From NCBI GenBank assembly GCA_023229765.1, contig JALNYO010000008.1:66896-130895 (forward strand): 64,000 nt of DNA. The letters run 5' to 3'. Positions within the stretch are counted from its first letter, which is position 1. Each line of letters starts with the position of its first letter. Both the position numbers and the translations under genes were made by a program. This stretch comes from Syntrophales bacterium (lineage in GTDB: Bacteria; Desulfobacterota; Syntrophia; Syntrophales; UBA5619). Shown in pieces: positions 1 to 9,226 of the stretch. The notes beneath the pieces are model-generated. The model did not search any database and had not been told where the DNA came from. It was given only the letters and a program-made list of their open reading frames with translations.

Positions 1-226
1 TCCCGCCCAGGAAAAGGTTTTCAGAAAACCGTATGCGGTTTTTATCAGCGCCGGCAACGACGGCGCCGGCGCCCTGAAGAGCGTCGAGCGGATCGCCCTG
101 GGCTACAAGTTCAAAAAGGTGTCCGAGCCGGTACTTGCTTGCGGCGTGCCGACTGAGGACGTTCTGGAGCAGTGCCGCAACCTCGGAGGCGTGCTTGCCG
201 GCGGCTGCCAGATGGGAATCTTCTAA
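1..226 (+). CDS. Flavodoxin-like / NAD(P)H-dependent FMN reductase family protein, C-terminal part
   Basis: The window opens inside a gene read in the frame starting at base 2 and ending with TAA at 224-226; 74 codons are visible. The translation contains a hydrophobic strand (PYAVFISAGNDG) followed by a helix and a cysteine- and glycine-rich tail (CRNLGGVLAGGCQMGIF). This resembles the last strand and helix of flavodoxin-fold proteins, where the strand holds the flavin-contacting loop. The N-terminal half, with the FMN phosphate loop, lies outside the window, so the family call is an inference from the tail only. Confidence 0.5.
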   Translation, partial: PAQEKVFRKPYAVFISAGNDGAGALKSVERIALGYKFKKVSEPVLACGVPTEDVLEQCRNLGGVLAGGCQMGIF

Positions 227-298
227 GGACAGTGCAGAAGAATTATTGCGTTAAGTATTCGATTGATTTTCATTTAATTATCCGTTAACATCCGTAGC

Positions 299-556
299 AT
301 GTTCACGATCAGATTCAGCAAACAGGCCAATAAAATCAAGGCAAAAATGCCCAAAATCATTGCCGGGCGGATTGACGCCGAGCTTGAATCGATTGCCGAA
401 AATCCCACAACCTATCAAGGGGACTGGAAGCCGCTGCAAGGCTCACCTTTTTGGCGACTGCGCGTAGGGAATTGGCGGGCAATCTGTGAAATTATCAATG
501 ACGAACTTATAATCTACGTCCTTAAAATCGGAGCGAGAGGAGACGTTTACAAATGA
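299..556 (+). CDS. RelE/ParE-family toxin
   Basis: An 85-residue basic protein with the RelE/HigB layout: N-terminal IRFSKQANK, a helical middle (AELESIAENP), then the conserved WRLRVGNWRAICEI strand pair and a C-terminal VLKIGARGDVYK. Toxins of this fold usually cleave mRNA on the ribosome; the central Arg and the Arg and Tyr near the end are the kind of residues used. The gene comes first in its operon and overlaps the antitoxin gene by ATGA. I see no good Shine-Dalgarno before its ATG. The pair sits directly in front of a type III restriction system, so it may stabilise or help regulate that locus. Family call is firm; the target is not known. Confidence 0.85.
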   Translation: MFTIRFSKQANKIKAKMPKIIAGRIDAELESIAENPTTYQGDWKPLQGSPFWRLRVGNWRAICEIINDELIIYVLKIGARGDVYK

Positions 557-930
557 ACATCCAGATCATCGAACATAACGGCGCACCGGAATATGCAATC
601 GTCCCTTTTCGTGAATGGGAAACGATCATCGATCGTTTGGAAGAGATGGAAGATATTCGTGATGCCCGTACGATCTCTGTCGCAATTGCCGGCGGTGAAG
701 AAACCTACCCGCATGAATTCGTCAAGCGCCTGTCGTCAGAGGAAAATCCTCTTAGGGTATGGCGTGAATATAGAAAACTCACACTGGCAACGCTGGCCAA
801 GGAGTGCGGCGTATCAATCCCGGCCCTGTCCCAGATCGAAAACGATAAGCGCACCCCCAGCGTGGATTTGCTGCTGAGGCTCTCAAAGGCGCTCTGCTGC
901 GACATGGAGGACCTGATCCGGGGAGATTAG
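553..930 (+). CDS. Antitoxin with Phd-like N-terminus and XRE helix-turn-helix
   Basis: 125 residues in two parts. Residues 1-60 look like a Phd-type segment (EYAIVPFREWETIIDRLEEMED). Residues 70-122 form a Cro/CI-type helix-turn-helix (LTLATLAKECGVSIPALSQIENDKRTPSVDLLLRLSKAL). It should bind both the upstream RelE-like toxin and the operon promoter. Its start overlaps the toxin stop (ATGA), and it ends only 3 nt before the restriction gene, so it may also act as a control protein for restriction expression; that last role is inference. Confidence 0.82.
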   Translation: MNIQIIEHNGAPEYAIVPFREWETIIDRLEEMEDIRDARTISVAIAGGEETYPHEFVKRLSSEENPLRVWREYRKLTLATLAKECGVSIPALSQIENDKRTPSVDLLLRLSKALCCDMEDLIRGD

Positions 931-933
931 CGA

Positions 934-3864
934 ATGCTTTATCGTTTGATTTTACAGAAAGCTCAGGAATGGCTTGCCTCGGAAAGATGCACGATCCGGC
1001 CGCTTCTGGATTACATCAATGCCAACGGCAATTTACGCGAAGCTCAGGTGCAAGCCCTGCTCGTATATTTATTCCTGAAAATCGCCGGCGGGAATAAACG
1101 GCTCGGAACATTATTTGCGGAAGGTTTTTTCGCCCGCCCTGAAGACCTCGCTTCCCTGAACATTAATCAAGCCGCCCGGGCTGTTTTTGAAGCGAATCCT
1201 GCGTCCAGGGCCTTGTTTGATTTATCCCGTACCCCGCTCAATGGCCCGACGAGTGGCAATGGTCACGGCAAAAAAAATCAAAGAACCCTGTTTCCCGATT
1301 TGGAAAAACACCTTCTGGCACACCCACGGGAGACAGATTATTTGGCCATCAGCAAGAAACTTTTTTACAATGTGGAATATCCCGATTTTCTATTCAGCCT
1401 CCCGATGGGCGCGGGCAAAACTTTCCTGATGGCTGCCATCATCTATCTGGACCTCTATTTTGCTTTGAATGAGCCGGACAATAAACACTTCGCCCACAAT
1501 TTTCTGATTCTTGCCCCCTCCGGGCTCAAAAGCTCGATTATTCCGAGCCTTAAAACCATTGAACGCTTTGACCCTTCCTGGATATTGCCTGAACCATCCG
1601 CCAGCGCCCTTAAACGCATGATCCGCTTTGAGGTTCTGGATCAGCCCAAATCCGCCAAAAGAAGCAACAAGGCGCGCAATCCCAACGCGCAAAAGATTGC
1701 CAATTATCAGCCGTTTGATGCGCTTATGGGGCTTGTCTTGGTTGTCAATGCGGAAAAAGTCATTCTGGACAGATTGGATTTGACCGCGCAGGGAGAGCTT
1801 TTTGAACATAATGAAGATGAAAAAGACCGGCTGGCGAATGAACTCCGAAACATCATCGGTAAAATACCCGCTCTGCAGATTCATATCGACGAAGTGCATC
1901 ATGCGGCGACGGACGACATAAAACTCCGCCAGGTTGTAAACAAATGGAGCGCGGGCGGGACGATCAATTCGGTGCTCGGATTTTCCGGCACTCCCTATCT
2001 TGGTTCGGCCGAGGGCGTAAAAATATCGGATTCCCTTCAGTTAAAATTTACCCAGATCACGAACACCGTTTTCTATTATCCCCTGACCACGGCCGTTAAG
2101 AAATTCCTGAAAAAGCCCCGCGTCGAGCAGACCTCCGGCCTCGCGTCCCTTCAGATTATTGAAAAAGGGGTAACGGACTTTCTTGAGACTTTCGGCAATA
2201 TCGTTTATGAAAACGGCGCCATCGCCAAGCTCGCCGTTTATTGCGGCAGTATTGCCCGGTTAGAAGAAGAAGTATATCCGTATCTCACCGGGACAATGAA
2301 TATCAAGCCGGATGAAATACTGAAATACCACAAAGGAAATAAAATCTATAAAACCACCAAAGAGGCGGAAACGGAATTTAATTCTATAGATACGCCGGTT
2401 TCAAAAAAGAAGATTATCCTCCTGGTGCAAATCGGGAAAGAAGGCTGGGACTGCCGCAGCCTTACCGGCGTCATTCTTTCGCAAAAGGGCGATTGCCCGA
2501 CCAACATGGTCTTACAAACTTCCTGCCGCTGTTTAAGGCAGGTTGACAAAGGCAGGCATGAAACCGCCGTTATTTGGCTCAATGATGAGAACGCCAAAAC
2601 CCTGGACAAACAACTGAAAGAGGAACAGCATACCAGCATTCAGGAACTTACCATGCTCGGGAAAGACGGCGAGCCCGTCATGGTGGAGCGCATTTCCCGC
2701 ATGGATTATCTCAAACTGCCTAAAGTTGATTTTTATCAACTCCATGTGGAATCCTCAGCCATCGCCAGCGAAGAAGCGGTTAATCCCGGACAAAATTTGT
2801 CAAACGTGAATGTCAAGGATCATTTCGACACGGCTACGGTCATTGAACGCGGCTTATCGCCGGATGAATTAAAAACCAAGGATATCCTTGCCCGGATTGA
2901 AGGGGAACGCGCGGGATTCGATTTATGGATATACGTCATTTCCCGTGAAAGTATGGGAAGCATCGCCAGAAGCGACCTTTACCCGTACCAGCTTGAACTG
3001 AAAAGCATCTTTGACGCGATTACTTTTGAAAAAGGCGCAGCCCGTTACTTTAACAGCCTCTTTCGGCAGGACGAGATCCGCGCCCGGATCCGTCTGGCTT
3101 TTCACAAACACCGAGAACTGGAAATAAAATCAGAAATTGTTCTGCAAAGCGCGAGTTTACTGGTTATTGAAAAACTTTCCCCGGTGGAGGAGCAAGACAA
3201 GCTGTATCCCCACGCTGCCGAGGTAAAAGAGATCATCCAGGCGGACGCAACCGGCAAAGACATGGCCCTGCTCCAGAAAGAAGTGGAAGCAGCACAAAGA
3301 AAAATGCAGGAGTTTATCGCCTCTCAGCCGAATCCCGACTTGTTTGCGATGGCGGGCTTCAACGCGCAAGTTCCGAAAATATTCTCCCAAGCCCTAATCA
3401 GCAAAAATCGGACATTTCATTATCTCCCTTACAATTTTTATCAAAGCCGGTTTGAATTAAACTTCCTGAAAGAAGTCGTCTCGCTTGCGACATTCACGGA
3501 AAATAACTTAGAAGTGTATTATAATGGCGAAGGGCATCTGACCGAATTCCGCATTGCCTGTTGCGCGAAAAAAAATGAGCGCTGGCGGCGCGTCGGGCTT
3601 TACACCCCTGATTTTCTGGTCATCCGGCGCAAAGACGGAAACATCCATAAAATCCTGATTGTGGAAACCAAAGGAAGCGGTTTTGCTGCGCAGCCGGAGT
3701 TTATCGCGCGCAAGAATTTTGTGGAGTCGGAATTCCTTAAGATGAATAACGAGAAATTCGGCTACCGCCGTTTTGACTACCTCTATCTCCCGGAAGATCC
3801 CGACATTAACAAAACCCTTCTTTTGTTCAAAACAAGAATCGAATCATTTTTTAAGGAGAATTAA
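934..3864 (+). CDS. Type III restriction enzyme, Res subunit (helicase-nuclease)
   Basis: 976 residues. A Walker A motif (MGAGKT, about residues 158-163), a DEVH box near residue 318, motif III-like GFSGTPY, and an EGWDCRSL / QTSCRCLRQ segment make it a superfamily 2 helicase. The C-terminus carries a PD-(D/E)xK nuclease signature: TPDFLV near residue 890 and VETKG near 910. Type III Res subunits translocate on DNA and cut when two unmethylated sites are met, in complex with Mod. The gene starts 3 nt after the antitoxin and ends 3 nt before mod, so all four genes are probably one transcript. The order Res then Mod is the reverse of the usual type III order. Confidence 0.93.
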   Translation: MLYRLILQKAQEWLASERCTIRPLLDYINANGNLREAQVQALLVYLFLKIAGGNKRLGTLFAEGFFARPEDLASLNINQAARAVFEANPASRALFDLSRTPLNGPTSGNGHGKKNQRTLFPDLEKHLLAHPRETDYLAISKKLFYNVEYPDFLFSLPMGAGKTFLMAAIIYLDLYFALNEPDNKHFAHNFLILAPSGLKSSIIPSLKTIERFDPSWILPEPSASALKRMIRFEVLDQPKSAKRSNKARNPNAQKIANYQPFDALMGLVLVVNAEKVILDRLDLTAQGELFEHNEDEKDRLANELRNIIGKIPALQIHIDEVHHAATDDIKLRQVVNKWSAGGTINSVLGFSGTPYLGSAEGVKISDSLQLKFTQITNTVFYYPLTTAVKKFLKKPRVEQTSGLASLQIIEKGVTDFLETFGNIVYENGAIAKLAVYCGSIARLEEEVYPYLTGTMNIKPDEILKYHKGNKIYKTTKEAETEFNSIDTPVSKKKIILLVQIGKEGWDCRSLTGVILSQKGDCPTNMVLQTSCRCLRQVDKGRHETAVIWLNDENAKTLDKQLKEEQHTSIQELTMLGKDGEPVMVERISRMDYLKLPKVDFYQLHVESSAIASEEAVNPGQNLSNVNVKDHFDTATVIERGLSPDELKTKDILARIEGERAGFDLWIYVISRESMGSIARSDLYPYQLELKSIFDAITFEKGAARYFNSLFRQDEIRARIRLAFHKHRELEIKSEIVLQSASLLVIEKLSPVEEQDKLYPHAAEVKEIIQADATGKDMALLQKEVEAAQRKMQEFIASQPNPDLFAMAGFNAQVPKIFSQALISKNRTFHYLPYNFYQSRFELNFLKEVVSLATFTENNLEVYYNGEGHLTEFRIACCAKKNERWRRVGLYTPDFLVIRRKDGNIHKILIVETKGSGFAAQPEFIARKNFVESEFLKMNNEKFGYRRFDYLYLPEDPDINKTLLLFKTRIESFFKEN

Positions 3865-3867
3865 GCC

Positions 3868-6000
3868 ATGCCTGTGAAATACATACCCTATTATCCCAAT
3901 ACCGTAACGGGGCAGGCGATATTAGACAACATCACCCGCACCCGCCGGGTATTGCGCTACCGGGACAACGGCAAGGTGGTGGACCGCATCAAACGGGGAA
4001 TGCCGTATTATGAACTGGAAAAGATTGAGGAAGTAAGAAGCCAGACTGACATTCCTTTGCCAAATAAAGAGGAAGAACACGGGGAATTTCAAAATCTTCT
4101 CATCCGCGGCGAGTGCATTTCCGCCTGCGCTTACTTGCAAGATCAAGGCGTCAAGGTTGACCTTGTCTATATCGACCCGCCCTTTGCCAGCGGCGCGGAT
4201 TACGCGAAGAAAGTGTACCTAAGGCGGAATCCTGAGTTTGCCGAAAAAATCGCCAACGCGGAAGAGGAAATGGATCTGGAAGAACTCCGCTCCTTTGAAG
4301 AAAAGATGTACGGCGACATCTGGAACAAGGAAGATTACCTGAACTGGATGTATGAAAACCTCACGGCCATTAAAAGTGTGATGAGTGAAACAGCCAGCAT
4401 TTATGTGCACTTGGACTGGCATATCGGGCATTATGTCAAGGTGCTGATGGATGAGGTGTTTGGCGAGGATAACTATAAAAACGAACTGATATGGCAAAAA
4501 ACGACGGCGCCAAAGGCTCAATCTGGGCAATTTGCTAATGTACACGATATGATATATCTGTACTCATGCACTGATGATTATCTATTTAATAAACTTTACA
4601 CAGATTATAGCGAACAATACTTACAAGACTTTTATAAATATGAAACAACGGACGGTAGAAAATACAGGATTTCAGACTTTTCACAAGCTGGGCAAGGAAG
4701 CCCAATGTATTTTGGAAAAGACGGAAAATCACTTTTATTAGAGCCTCCATCAGGAAAACACTGGATATGGGGTCAAAATAAAATTACCGATGGTGTGATA
4801 AATAAACGTATTATTTTATCAACAAATAATGTCCCCGGATTAATACGTTATTTAGACGAAATGCCAGGGAATCCATTAAGAGATATATGGACAGATTTAA
4901 GTGCAATAGGACCTGGGGCAAATGAGAATGCTAACTACGCCACCCAAAAGCCCGAAGCTTTGCTCGAACGAGTCATCCAGGCGTCTTCCAATGAAGGCAT
5001 GATCATCGCCGATTTTTTCGGCGGCAGCGGTGTTACGGCCAAAGTTGCGCATGACCTTGACCGCAAGTTTATTCATGTGGATGTGGGGATCAATAGCATT
5101 CAGACCACGCGTGACCGGCTGATTGCCGTCGGCGCCCAATTCGATATTTACGATATTCAGGACGGCGTGTCGCTTTTCCGCAACCCCGTGCAGACCATGG
5201 ATAAATTGAAACGCCTGATTGCCGGCCTGAAAAATGAGGATTCTATAGACAGCTTCTGGGAAGGCGCGGTGAACGACAGCAAACTCGGCCTTATGCCGGT
5301 ATATGTGCCGAACCTTCTTGACCACAGCACAAAGGTGCTCGACATACCGCTTATGAACCGCATCATGAACGAAGCGCTGCCCGACCTGCCGGACGGCGTG
5401 AAGCAGGTCATTGTTTACTATGTGGACATCGAAAACGAGCCGGAACTGAAAAAGTTTATCGCCGACTATAATGCGACCAATATTCAGATTGAACTGCGGG
5501 ATTTAAAGAGCATCCTCGATGAATGCGTTATCAACGATGAAGCGGATTATCAGCTTGAAGAAGTGGAGAGCGGATTTGCCATAGAATTTAAGTCCTTTGT
5601 CAGCGACCGGCTTATTCAGAAGATTGACGTCTACAACCAGAAAAAACTCTTAAACGACGCTAAAAACGGATCGTTTGATGAAAACGGTTCTGCAAATGGC
5701 GATAACGGCAACGCCGAAAACGGCAATGGGAGCGGCAGCAAAAAACCGTTTACTCCGATAGAAATCAGCAACAGGGGGTTGGAACTAATCGAGCTTGTCA
5801 GCCTTGATTGTACAAATTCTGACGGCGTCTGGAAAAACGATATGGAACTCAAAGTGGATAAGAATGGCCATGTCATTCTGAATGGCCGCAAGACAAAGGA
5901 ATACTGGCACGGCAAAATCGTTGCCGCAAAGAAGCCGTTGCGAATGAAGATACGGAATATCGCCGGAGACGAGTCTGTTATTAATTTACAAGAGAGGTAA
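3868..6000 (+). CDS. Type III restriction-modification methyltransferase, Mod subunit
   Basis: 710 residues. The catalytic DPPF motif (VYIDPPFASG, near residue 103) precedes the AdoMet-binding FGGSG motif (ADFFGGSG, near residue 383), the beta-class order typical of Mod proteins making N6-methyladenine. Between them, about 4480-4930 is visibly AT-rich compared with both flanks; this is where the target recognition domain lies, so specificity may have been exchanged. Near residues 605-635 is an Asn/Gly/Ser-rich linker. The last codons and TAA coincide with the conserved end of a dispersed repeat (GAGGTAATTGCAAA), so the C-terminus may have been reset by repeat insertion. Strong call; recognition sequence unknown. 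Confidence 0.93.
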   Translation: MPVKYIPYYPNTVTGQAILDNITRTRRVLRYRDNGKVVDRIKRGMPYYELEKIEEVRSQTDIPLPNKEEEHGEFQNLLIRGECISACAYLQDQGVKVDLVYIDPPFASGADYAKKVYLRRNPEFAEKIANAEEEMDLEELRSFEEKMYGDIWNKEDYLNWMYENLTAIKSVMSETASIYVHLDWHIGHYVKVLMDEVFGEDNYKNELIWQKTTAPKAQSGQFANVHDMIYLYSCTDDYLFNKLYTDYSEQYLQDFYKYETTDGRKYRISDFSQAGQGSPMYFGKDGKSLLLEPPSGKHWIWGQNKITDGVINKRIILSTNNVPGLIRYLDEMPGNPLRDIWTDLSAIGPGANENANYATQKPEALLERVIQASSNEGMIIADFFGGSGVTAKVAHDLDRKFIHVDVGINSIQTTRDRLIAVGAQFDIYDIQDGVSLFRNPVQTMDKLKRLIAGLKNEDSIDSFWEGAVNDSKLGLMPVYVPNLLDHSTKVLDIPLMNRIMNEALPDLPDGVKQVIVYYVDIENEPELKKFIADYNATNIQIELRDLKSILDECVINDEADYQLEEVESGFAIEFKSFVSDRLIQKIDVYNQKKLLNDAKNGSFDENGSANGDNGNAENGNGSGSKKPFTPIEISNRGLELIELVSLDCTNSDGVWKNDMELKVDKNGHVILNGRKTKEYWHGKIVAAKKPLRMKIRNIAGDESVINLQER

Positions 6001-6171
6001 TTGCAAAACTCCGTGTCATGCCCGAAAGCGGAGCTTAATGTACACAATGCTTTTGTCGGGCATCCATGATTTAAAATAGTTAAAAACTGGATTATGAACA
6101 TTAAACTTCGTTTTCCCGCCCAGAAGCGTCGCGGGAATGACAAAAGGGTATAGATTTTCAAAGCTCTCTCC
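5992..6171. repeat. Dispersed GTCATTCCC-type intergenic repeat
   Basis: This fills most of the gap between mod and tupA. Bases 6087-6121 are the exact reverse complement of 62986-63020 (35 bp), and more of 6001-6110 matches the complement of 63020-63105 imperfectly. Bases 6130-6171 are the complement of 63826-63866. The left end (AGAGGTAATTGCAAAAC) also ends the copies near 25.5 and 63.1 kb. The rest of the gap up to 6394 is AT-rich and probably holds the tupA promoter; I see no gene in it. Confidence 0.8.
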
Positions 6172-6394
6172 GCTGACGTCGCCCGGGGTGTCCCACTATC
6201 CATTTACTAAGTGTATTTGTACGAATTAGTAATTAATAGTTAATATATGTCTTTTTTGCGTTGCAATTTTCTTCTCCATCCTTTATAAGTGCCGTCAGTT
6301 TTTGAAATGCGCCCCCGCTGGGGTAATTATTCCCAATAAAAGCGGTCGGCAAGGTGATTAGTGACGGAGAACGATATTATTGGAGGGTGAGAAA

Positions 6395-7246
6395 ATGAAA
6401 CAAGGTGGGAAGATGGGTTGGAGAGCGGCGCTGGTCGCCCTTGCAGTGATGACGGTTATGGCGTTGCCAGGCTTCGCGGCGGGCCCGGCGCAGAGGAACA
6501 TAATCCTGGCCACGACAACCAGCACGCAGGATTCGGGGCTCTTGGACGTCCTGATCCCGGTCTTTGAAAAGAAGACCGGCTATTTTGTCAAGACAATCGC
6601 CGTCGGTTCCGGCCAGGCGATGGCGATGGGGCAGAAGGGCGAGGCGGATGTGCTCTTGGTGCATTCGCCCGCGGCGGAGAAAAAGTTCATGGCGGAGGGA
6701 TACGGGGTGAACCGCCTGATCGTGATGCACAACGATTTCGTTGTAGTTGGCGCGCCTGCCGATCCGGCCGGGATCAAAGGGACAAAAAGCACGCCGGAGG
6801 CCTTCAGTAAAATTGCTGCCGCGGGATCATTGTTCCTGTCGCGGGCGGACAATTCCGGCACCCATGCCAAGGAAAAGGGCGTCTGGAAGGCCGCGGGGAT
6901 CAACCCCGAGGGGCAGAAATTCTATCAGCAGACCGGCCTGGGCATGGGGCAGACGCTGAACGTCGCGGCAGAGAAGAAGGGATATACACTGGCCGACCGG
7001 GGAACCTATCTTTCCATGAAAAAAAATCTTGGCCTGGATATCCTGAAGGAGGGCGACCCGATCCTGCTTAACGTCTATCATGTGATTCAGGTCAATCCGG
7101 CGAAATGGCCGAAGGTAAATGCCGAAGGCGCGAAGGCCTTTTCCGACTTCATGGTCTCCGCAGAAACTCAGGGAATCATCAAGACCTTCGGCATCGCCAA
7201 ATTTGGAGGAGCGCTTTTCTTTCCCGATGCGGGCAAGAAGGAATAG
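6395..7246 (+). CDS. tupA: Tungstate ABC transporter, periplasmic binding protein
   Basis: 283 residues starting at the ATG preceded by TTGGAGGGTGAG; a TTG 15 bases upstream is less likely. It opens with a signal peptide ending near GFAAG, followed by TTTSTQDSGLLDVLIP, the oxyanion-binding start typical of TupA/ModA-type proteins, then GSGQAMAMGQKGEADVLLVHSP. TupA binds tungstate tightly in the periplasm and hands it to TupBC. Anaerobes use tungsten in formate dehydrogenases and aldehyde oxidoreductases. The next gene follows by 15 nt and the third overlaps, giving a compact tupABC operon. Molybdate or a related oxyanion cannot be fully excluded. Confidence 0.9.
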   Translation: MKQGGKMGWRAALVALAVMTVMALPGFAAGPAQRNIILATTTSTQDSGLLDVLIPVFEKKTGYFVKTIAVGSGQAMAMGQKGEADVLLVHSPAAEKKFMAEGYGVNRLIVMHNDFVVVGAPADPAGIKGTKSTPEAFSKIAAAGSLFLSRADNSGTHAKEKGVWKAAGINPEGQKFYQQTGLGMGQTLNVAAEKKGYTLADRGTYLSMKKNLGLDILKEGDPILLNVYHVIQVNPAKWPKVNAEGAKAFSDFMVSAETQGIIKTFGIAKFGGALFFPDAGKKE

Positions 7247-7261
7247 CAGAGCCGGGGCAGT

Positions 7262-7960
7262 ATGGAACTGATTATTGAGGGGTTCAGGCAGGCATTTTAT
7301 CTGATCTTTACGCTGGATCGGGAAGTCATCGGGATCACGCTGCTGTCGCTCAAGGTGTCGGGGAGCGCGACCTTGATCAGCATGGTCGGCGGCATCTTTG
7401 TCGGCACGGCGGTAGCGCTCGCCCGATTTCCGGGAAGGCAGTTGGTCGTGAGCCTGATCAACACCGGGATGGGACTCCCGCCGGTGGTAGTCGGTCTCTT
7501 CGTGACGATTTTCCTCTGGCGCAACGGTCCTTTAGGTTATCTGGATATTCTCTATACGCCGACTGCGATCATCCTGGCCCAGACCGTGATTGCCGCCCCG
7601 ATCGTCACAGGCATAACGCTCGCGGCCATCCAGAACCTGCCTCCCAATCTTCGCCTCCAGATCCTCGCCCTGGGCGCCACGCGCCTCCAGATGGTCTGGC
7701 TGCTGGTGAAGGAGGCGCGCCTGCCGCTTTTGGCCGCCGTAATGGCCGGCTTCGGCGGCGTCATCTCGGAGGTCGGGGCATCCATCATGGTCGGCGGGAA
7801 CATCAAGGGCTACTCCCGTGTTCTGACGACGGCGACGGTGATGGAGACGAGCCGGGGGAATTTCGAAATCGCCATCGCCCTTTCGGTAATTCTGATGCTG
7901 CTCTCCTTTCTTGTGAACGCGATCCTCACGAGGATTCAGCAGCGGGAGAGACCCCGATGA
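7262..7960 (+). CDS. tupB: Tungstate ABC transporter, permease
   Basis: 232 residues with several hydrophobic segments and the permease coupling loop (EARLPLLAAVMAGFGGVISE, about residues 155-175) that docks on the ATPase. The sequence GMGLPPVVVGLF is typical of tungstate/molybdate permeases. It lies between the binding protein and the ATPase and overlaps the latter by 4 nt (ATGA). Confidence 0.9.
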   Translation: MELIIEGFRQAFYLIFTLDREVIGITLLSLKVSGSATLISMVGGIFVGTAVALARFPGRQLVVSLINTGMGLPPVVVGLFVTIFLWRNGPLGYLDILYTPTAIILAQTVIAAPIVTGITLAAIQNLPPNLRLQILALGATRLQMVWLLVKEARLPLLAAVMAGFGGVISEVGASIMVGGNIKGYSRVLTTATVMETSRGNFEIAIALSVILMLLSFLVNAILTRIQQRERPR

Positions 7961-9093
7961 GTCACGCGGGCGAGCAGGAGGTTTTACTCAAGGCCGAGAA
8001 TTTGCTGGTGCGCCGGGGCGGGGCGACCGTGCTCGATATTCCCGAACTGAACGTTTTGCCGGGACAGTTCCTTGTTCTGATCGGTCCGAACGGCGCGGGG
8101 AAATCGACGCTGTTGTTGACCCTTGCCGGTCTGCTTGCCCCGGTCCGGGGAAAGCTGCTGTTTCGCGGCGCCAGTATTGGCGCAAGGGGTTTCGACTATC
8201 GCCGCCAGATTGCGATGGTTTTTCAGGAGCCGCTTTTGTTTGATGCTACCGTCTTTGATAACGTCGCGGCGGGTCTTAAAATCCGGGACGTGGGGCGGGC
8301 AGAGATCGGCAAAATGGTTCCGGAATACCTCGAACGTTTCGGCATAGCGCATCTGGCGAAACGTTCCGCCCGGAAACTCTCCGGCGGGGAGGCGCAGCGC
8401 ACGAGCCTCGCCCGCGCCTTCGTTACCAACCCGCAGATCATTTTTCTCGACGAACCCTTCTCCTCGCTCGACCCGCCGACTCGCGACGCCCTTACCGACG
8501 ATCTCGAGCGGATCATCCGCGCCACGCGGACAACGGCGGTTGCCTCGACCCACGACCAGACGGAGGCGCTCAGGCTGGCCGACCGTCTGGCGGTAATGGC
8601 GGAAGGACGGATCGTGCAGATCGGGACGTCCGCCGAGGTGCTGTACAAGCCCACTAATGAGGCGGTTGCCTCCTTTGTGGGTGTGGAAACGGTTCTGCCG
8701 GGACGGGTTGTGAGGATCGACAACGGCGTTTTCACCGCCGCCGTCGAGGGGGGCGAAATCGAGGCGGTCGGTCAAGTCCGGCTGGGAGAAGCGGTGCTCT
8801 GCTGCATCCGGCCGGAGCACGTGACCGTATCCACCAATGGCCACCCCCGGACGACGAGCGCCCGGAACGTCTTTTCCGGAACGATCCGGGCGATTACGCC
8901 GCTCGGCCTTTTCCAGCGGATTCGCGTTGATTGCGGATTCGGCCTGGTCGCCTATGTGACACGCCAGTCCCTCGAAGAACTCCATCTTGAAGAGGGAATA
9001 AGCGTTACGGCCTCCTTCAAGGCAACGTCCGTCCACGTCATTCGCCGCGGCGGAGGGACAGGGATGGCTCGGTCTGCGCCTTCCAAGCCCTGA
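7957..9093 (+). CDS. tupC: Tungstate ABC transporter, ATP-binding protein with C-terminal TOBE domain
   Basis: 378 residues. Walker A is GPNGAGKST (about 43-51), the Q-loop follows at VFQEP, the signature is LSGGEAQR (near 141), Walker B is IIFLDEP and the H-loop is STHDQTEAL. After about residue 235 the protein has an extra region (RPEHVTVSTNG, FSGTIRAITPLG) fitting a TOBE/MOP-type regulatory domain, often used to sense the oxyanion. It powers import through TupB. A convergent biotin-transport operon lies 133 nt downstream; I saw no clear terminator in that gap. Confidence 0.9.
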   Translation: MSHAGEQEVLLKAENLLVRRGGATVLDIPELNVLPGQFLVLIGPNGAGKSTLLLTLAGLLAPVRGKLLFRGASIGARGFDYRRQIAMVFQEPLLFDATVFDNVAAGLKIRDVGRAEIGKMVPEYLERFGIAHLAKRSARKLSGGEAQRTSLARAFVTNPQIIFLDEPFSSLDPPTRDALTDDLERIIRATRTTAVASTHDQTEALRLADRLAVMAEGRIVQIGTSAEVLYKPTNEAVASFVGVETVLPGRVVRIDNGVFTAAVEGGEIEAVGQVRLGEAVLCCIRPEHVTVSTNGHPRTTSARNVFSGTIRAITPLGLFQRIRVDCGFGLVAYVTRQSLEELHLEEGISVTASFKATSVHVIRRGGGTGMARSAPSKP

Positions 9094-9226
9094 GCGGACC
9101 TTCTCGACTCACCAATCATGCCCCAAGTTCAGCCTTTCTGATCCCGACCGTCTATTCCGCTCAACAAGATTATGCGACAGTTATTATAAAAAGCGCTGAG
9201 TCAGGCGAGGTTTTGTGCTGAACTTT

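Noticed and set aside
5640..5770. Phase-variable repeat tract in mod
   Set aside because: The Asn/Gly-rich linker is not a simple tandem repeat of fixed unit, so slipped-strand switching is unlikely.
7984..9036. 350-codon open frame on the minus strand
   Set aside because: It lies fully antisense to tupC, which has all ABC ATPase motifs; its translation shows no family pattern.
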